NCBI GenBank assembly: GCA_028707055.1
Contig: JAQTVA010000004.1
Location: 1-33,346 of the forward strand
Length of the DNA: 33,346 nucleotides
DNA from: Candidatus Bipolaricaulis sp.
GTDB taxonomy: Bacteria > Bipolaricaulota > Bipolaricaulia > UBA7950 > UBA9294
Reading direction: 5' to 3'
The translations under genes and the position numbers were made by a program. The notes under the pieces are model-generated. The model did not search any database and had not been told where the DNA came from. It saw only the letters and a program-made list of their open reading frames with translations. Of the stretch, positions 32,649 to 33,346 are shown piece after piece; the stretch's first letter is position 1, and every line of letters starts with the position of its first letter.

Positions 32649-33346
32649 ATGACACCCGACCGAATCTTCCCATCCAAGGATTCGGTGCTTCGCGATGCCC
32701 TCGCCGTGGCCACGGCTGCGGCGCGGCGCGTCGGAGCCGTTCTTCGCAGCGGTCTCGAAGACGTCGACAAGACCTGCGAGACGAAGGCCCACCGCCACGA
32801 TCCCGTGACGCGCTACGACCGTGACGCGGAGCAAATCCTCGTCGACGCGCTCGGATCGGCGTTTCCCCGGTGCGGCATCCTGACCGAAGAGGGAACGAAC
32901 CGCGCCGGCTCTGGCGCATGCCGTTGGATCCTCGACCCCCTCGATGGGACGAACAACCTTCTTCGCGGCGTGCCTCACTTCGCCACGTCGATCGGGCTCA
33001 CGGATGACGAAGGCCCGGCGCTGGCTTGCATCTACGACCCGTGCCGCGACGAGCTGTTCACGGCGATCCGTGGGAGCGGAGCCCACCTGAACGGCCGTCC
33101 CATCCGAGTCAGCGTCGGCTCGGCCCTGGAGGGCGCCGTTCTGGGTGTCGGCTTCCCCACGCTTCCCGAACCGCGGAAGACGATGATCGGCCAACTCCCG
33201 GGGCTCGCTCCGCACGTGCGCTCGCTGCGGGTGACCGGCTCGGCGGCCCTCGACCTCGCGTATGTCGCCGCCGGGCGCTTCGATGCCACGTGGTACTTGT
33301 CCCTTCACGACTGGGACGTCGCCGCGGGGCGGCTGCTCGTGACGGA
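32649..33346 (+). CDS. Inositol monophosphatase family protein (3' end beyond window)
   Basis: ATG 32649, open to window end; ILTEEGTN, WILDPLDGTNNLLRGVPHFATSIGL, LHDWDVAAGRLLV. Not in the ORF track. Confidence 0.9.
   Translation, partial: MTPDRIFPSKDSVLRDALAVATAAARRVGAVLRSGLEDVDKTCETKAHRHDPVTRYDRDAEQILVDALGSAFPRCGILTEEGTNRAGSGACRWILDPLDGTNNLLRGVPHFATSIGLTDDEGPALACIYDPCRDELFTAIRGSGAHLNGRPIRVSVGSALEGAVLGVGFPTLPEPRKTMIGQLPGLAPHVRSLRVTGSAALDLAYVAAGRFDATWYLSLHDWDVAAGRLLVT

Overview
High-GC bacterial chromosomal window with compact, mostly operonic genes. The gene content (TolC-like efflux protein, lipoprotein-like ORF, secreted beta-rich proteins) suggests a diderm host; I make no firm taxonomic call. 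No CRISPR array, IS element or phage module was seen. Contents from left to right: (i) a giant minus-strand right-handed beta-helix protein, open from 4722 to the window edge (>=1574 codons) and absent from the supplied ORF track; (ii) a TolC / HlyD-type MFP / MacB-type ABC efflux operon; (iii) a minus-strand unit encoding a secreted beta-rich protein, a sigma-70-family protein lacking region 4.2, and an S1C trypsin-like protease; (iv) a minus-strand operon of class V aminotransferase, serA and DUF1015; (v) LemA, DUF2207 and a DUF922 putative metalloprotease, followed by a 34-aa lipoprotein-like ORF; (vi) hypB-hypA-hypF; (vii) DUF1573 fused to a Cys-less rhodanese, a membrane-anchored CPDC thioredoxin-like protein, a full-length group-3-type sigma factor, a small helical protein and an SDR; (viii) a vWA surface protein; (ix) tRNA-Leu(GAG), then plsX-fabH-fabD-fabG-acpP with an intrinsic terminator, then an FTCD_C cyclodeaminase and a partial inositol-monophosphatase-family gene. 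Several transcription units are preceded by TTGnnn-N17-TAnnnT promoter-like sequences. The best leads are the sigma-like gene without region 4.2 coupled to a beta-rich envelope protein, DUF1015 as a possible serine-pathway enzyme, the micro-lipoprotein, a promoter built into the fabG 3' end, and the four-rung super-repeat in the beta-helix protein. All calls come from reading the sequence by eye; no database search was run.
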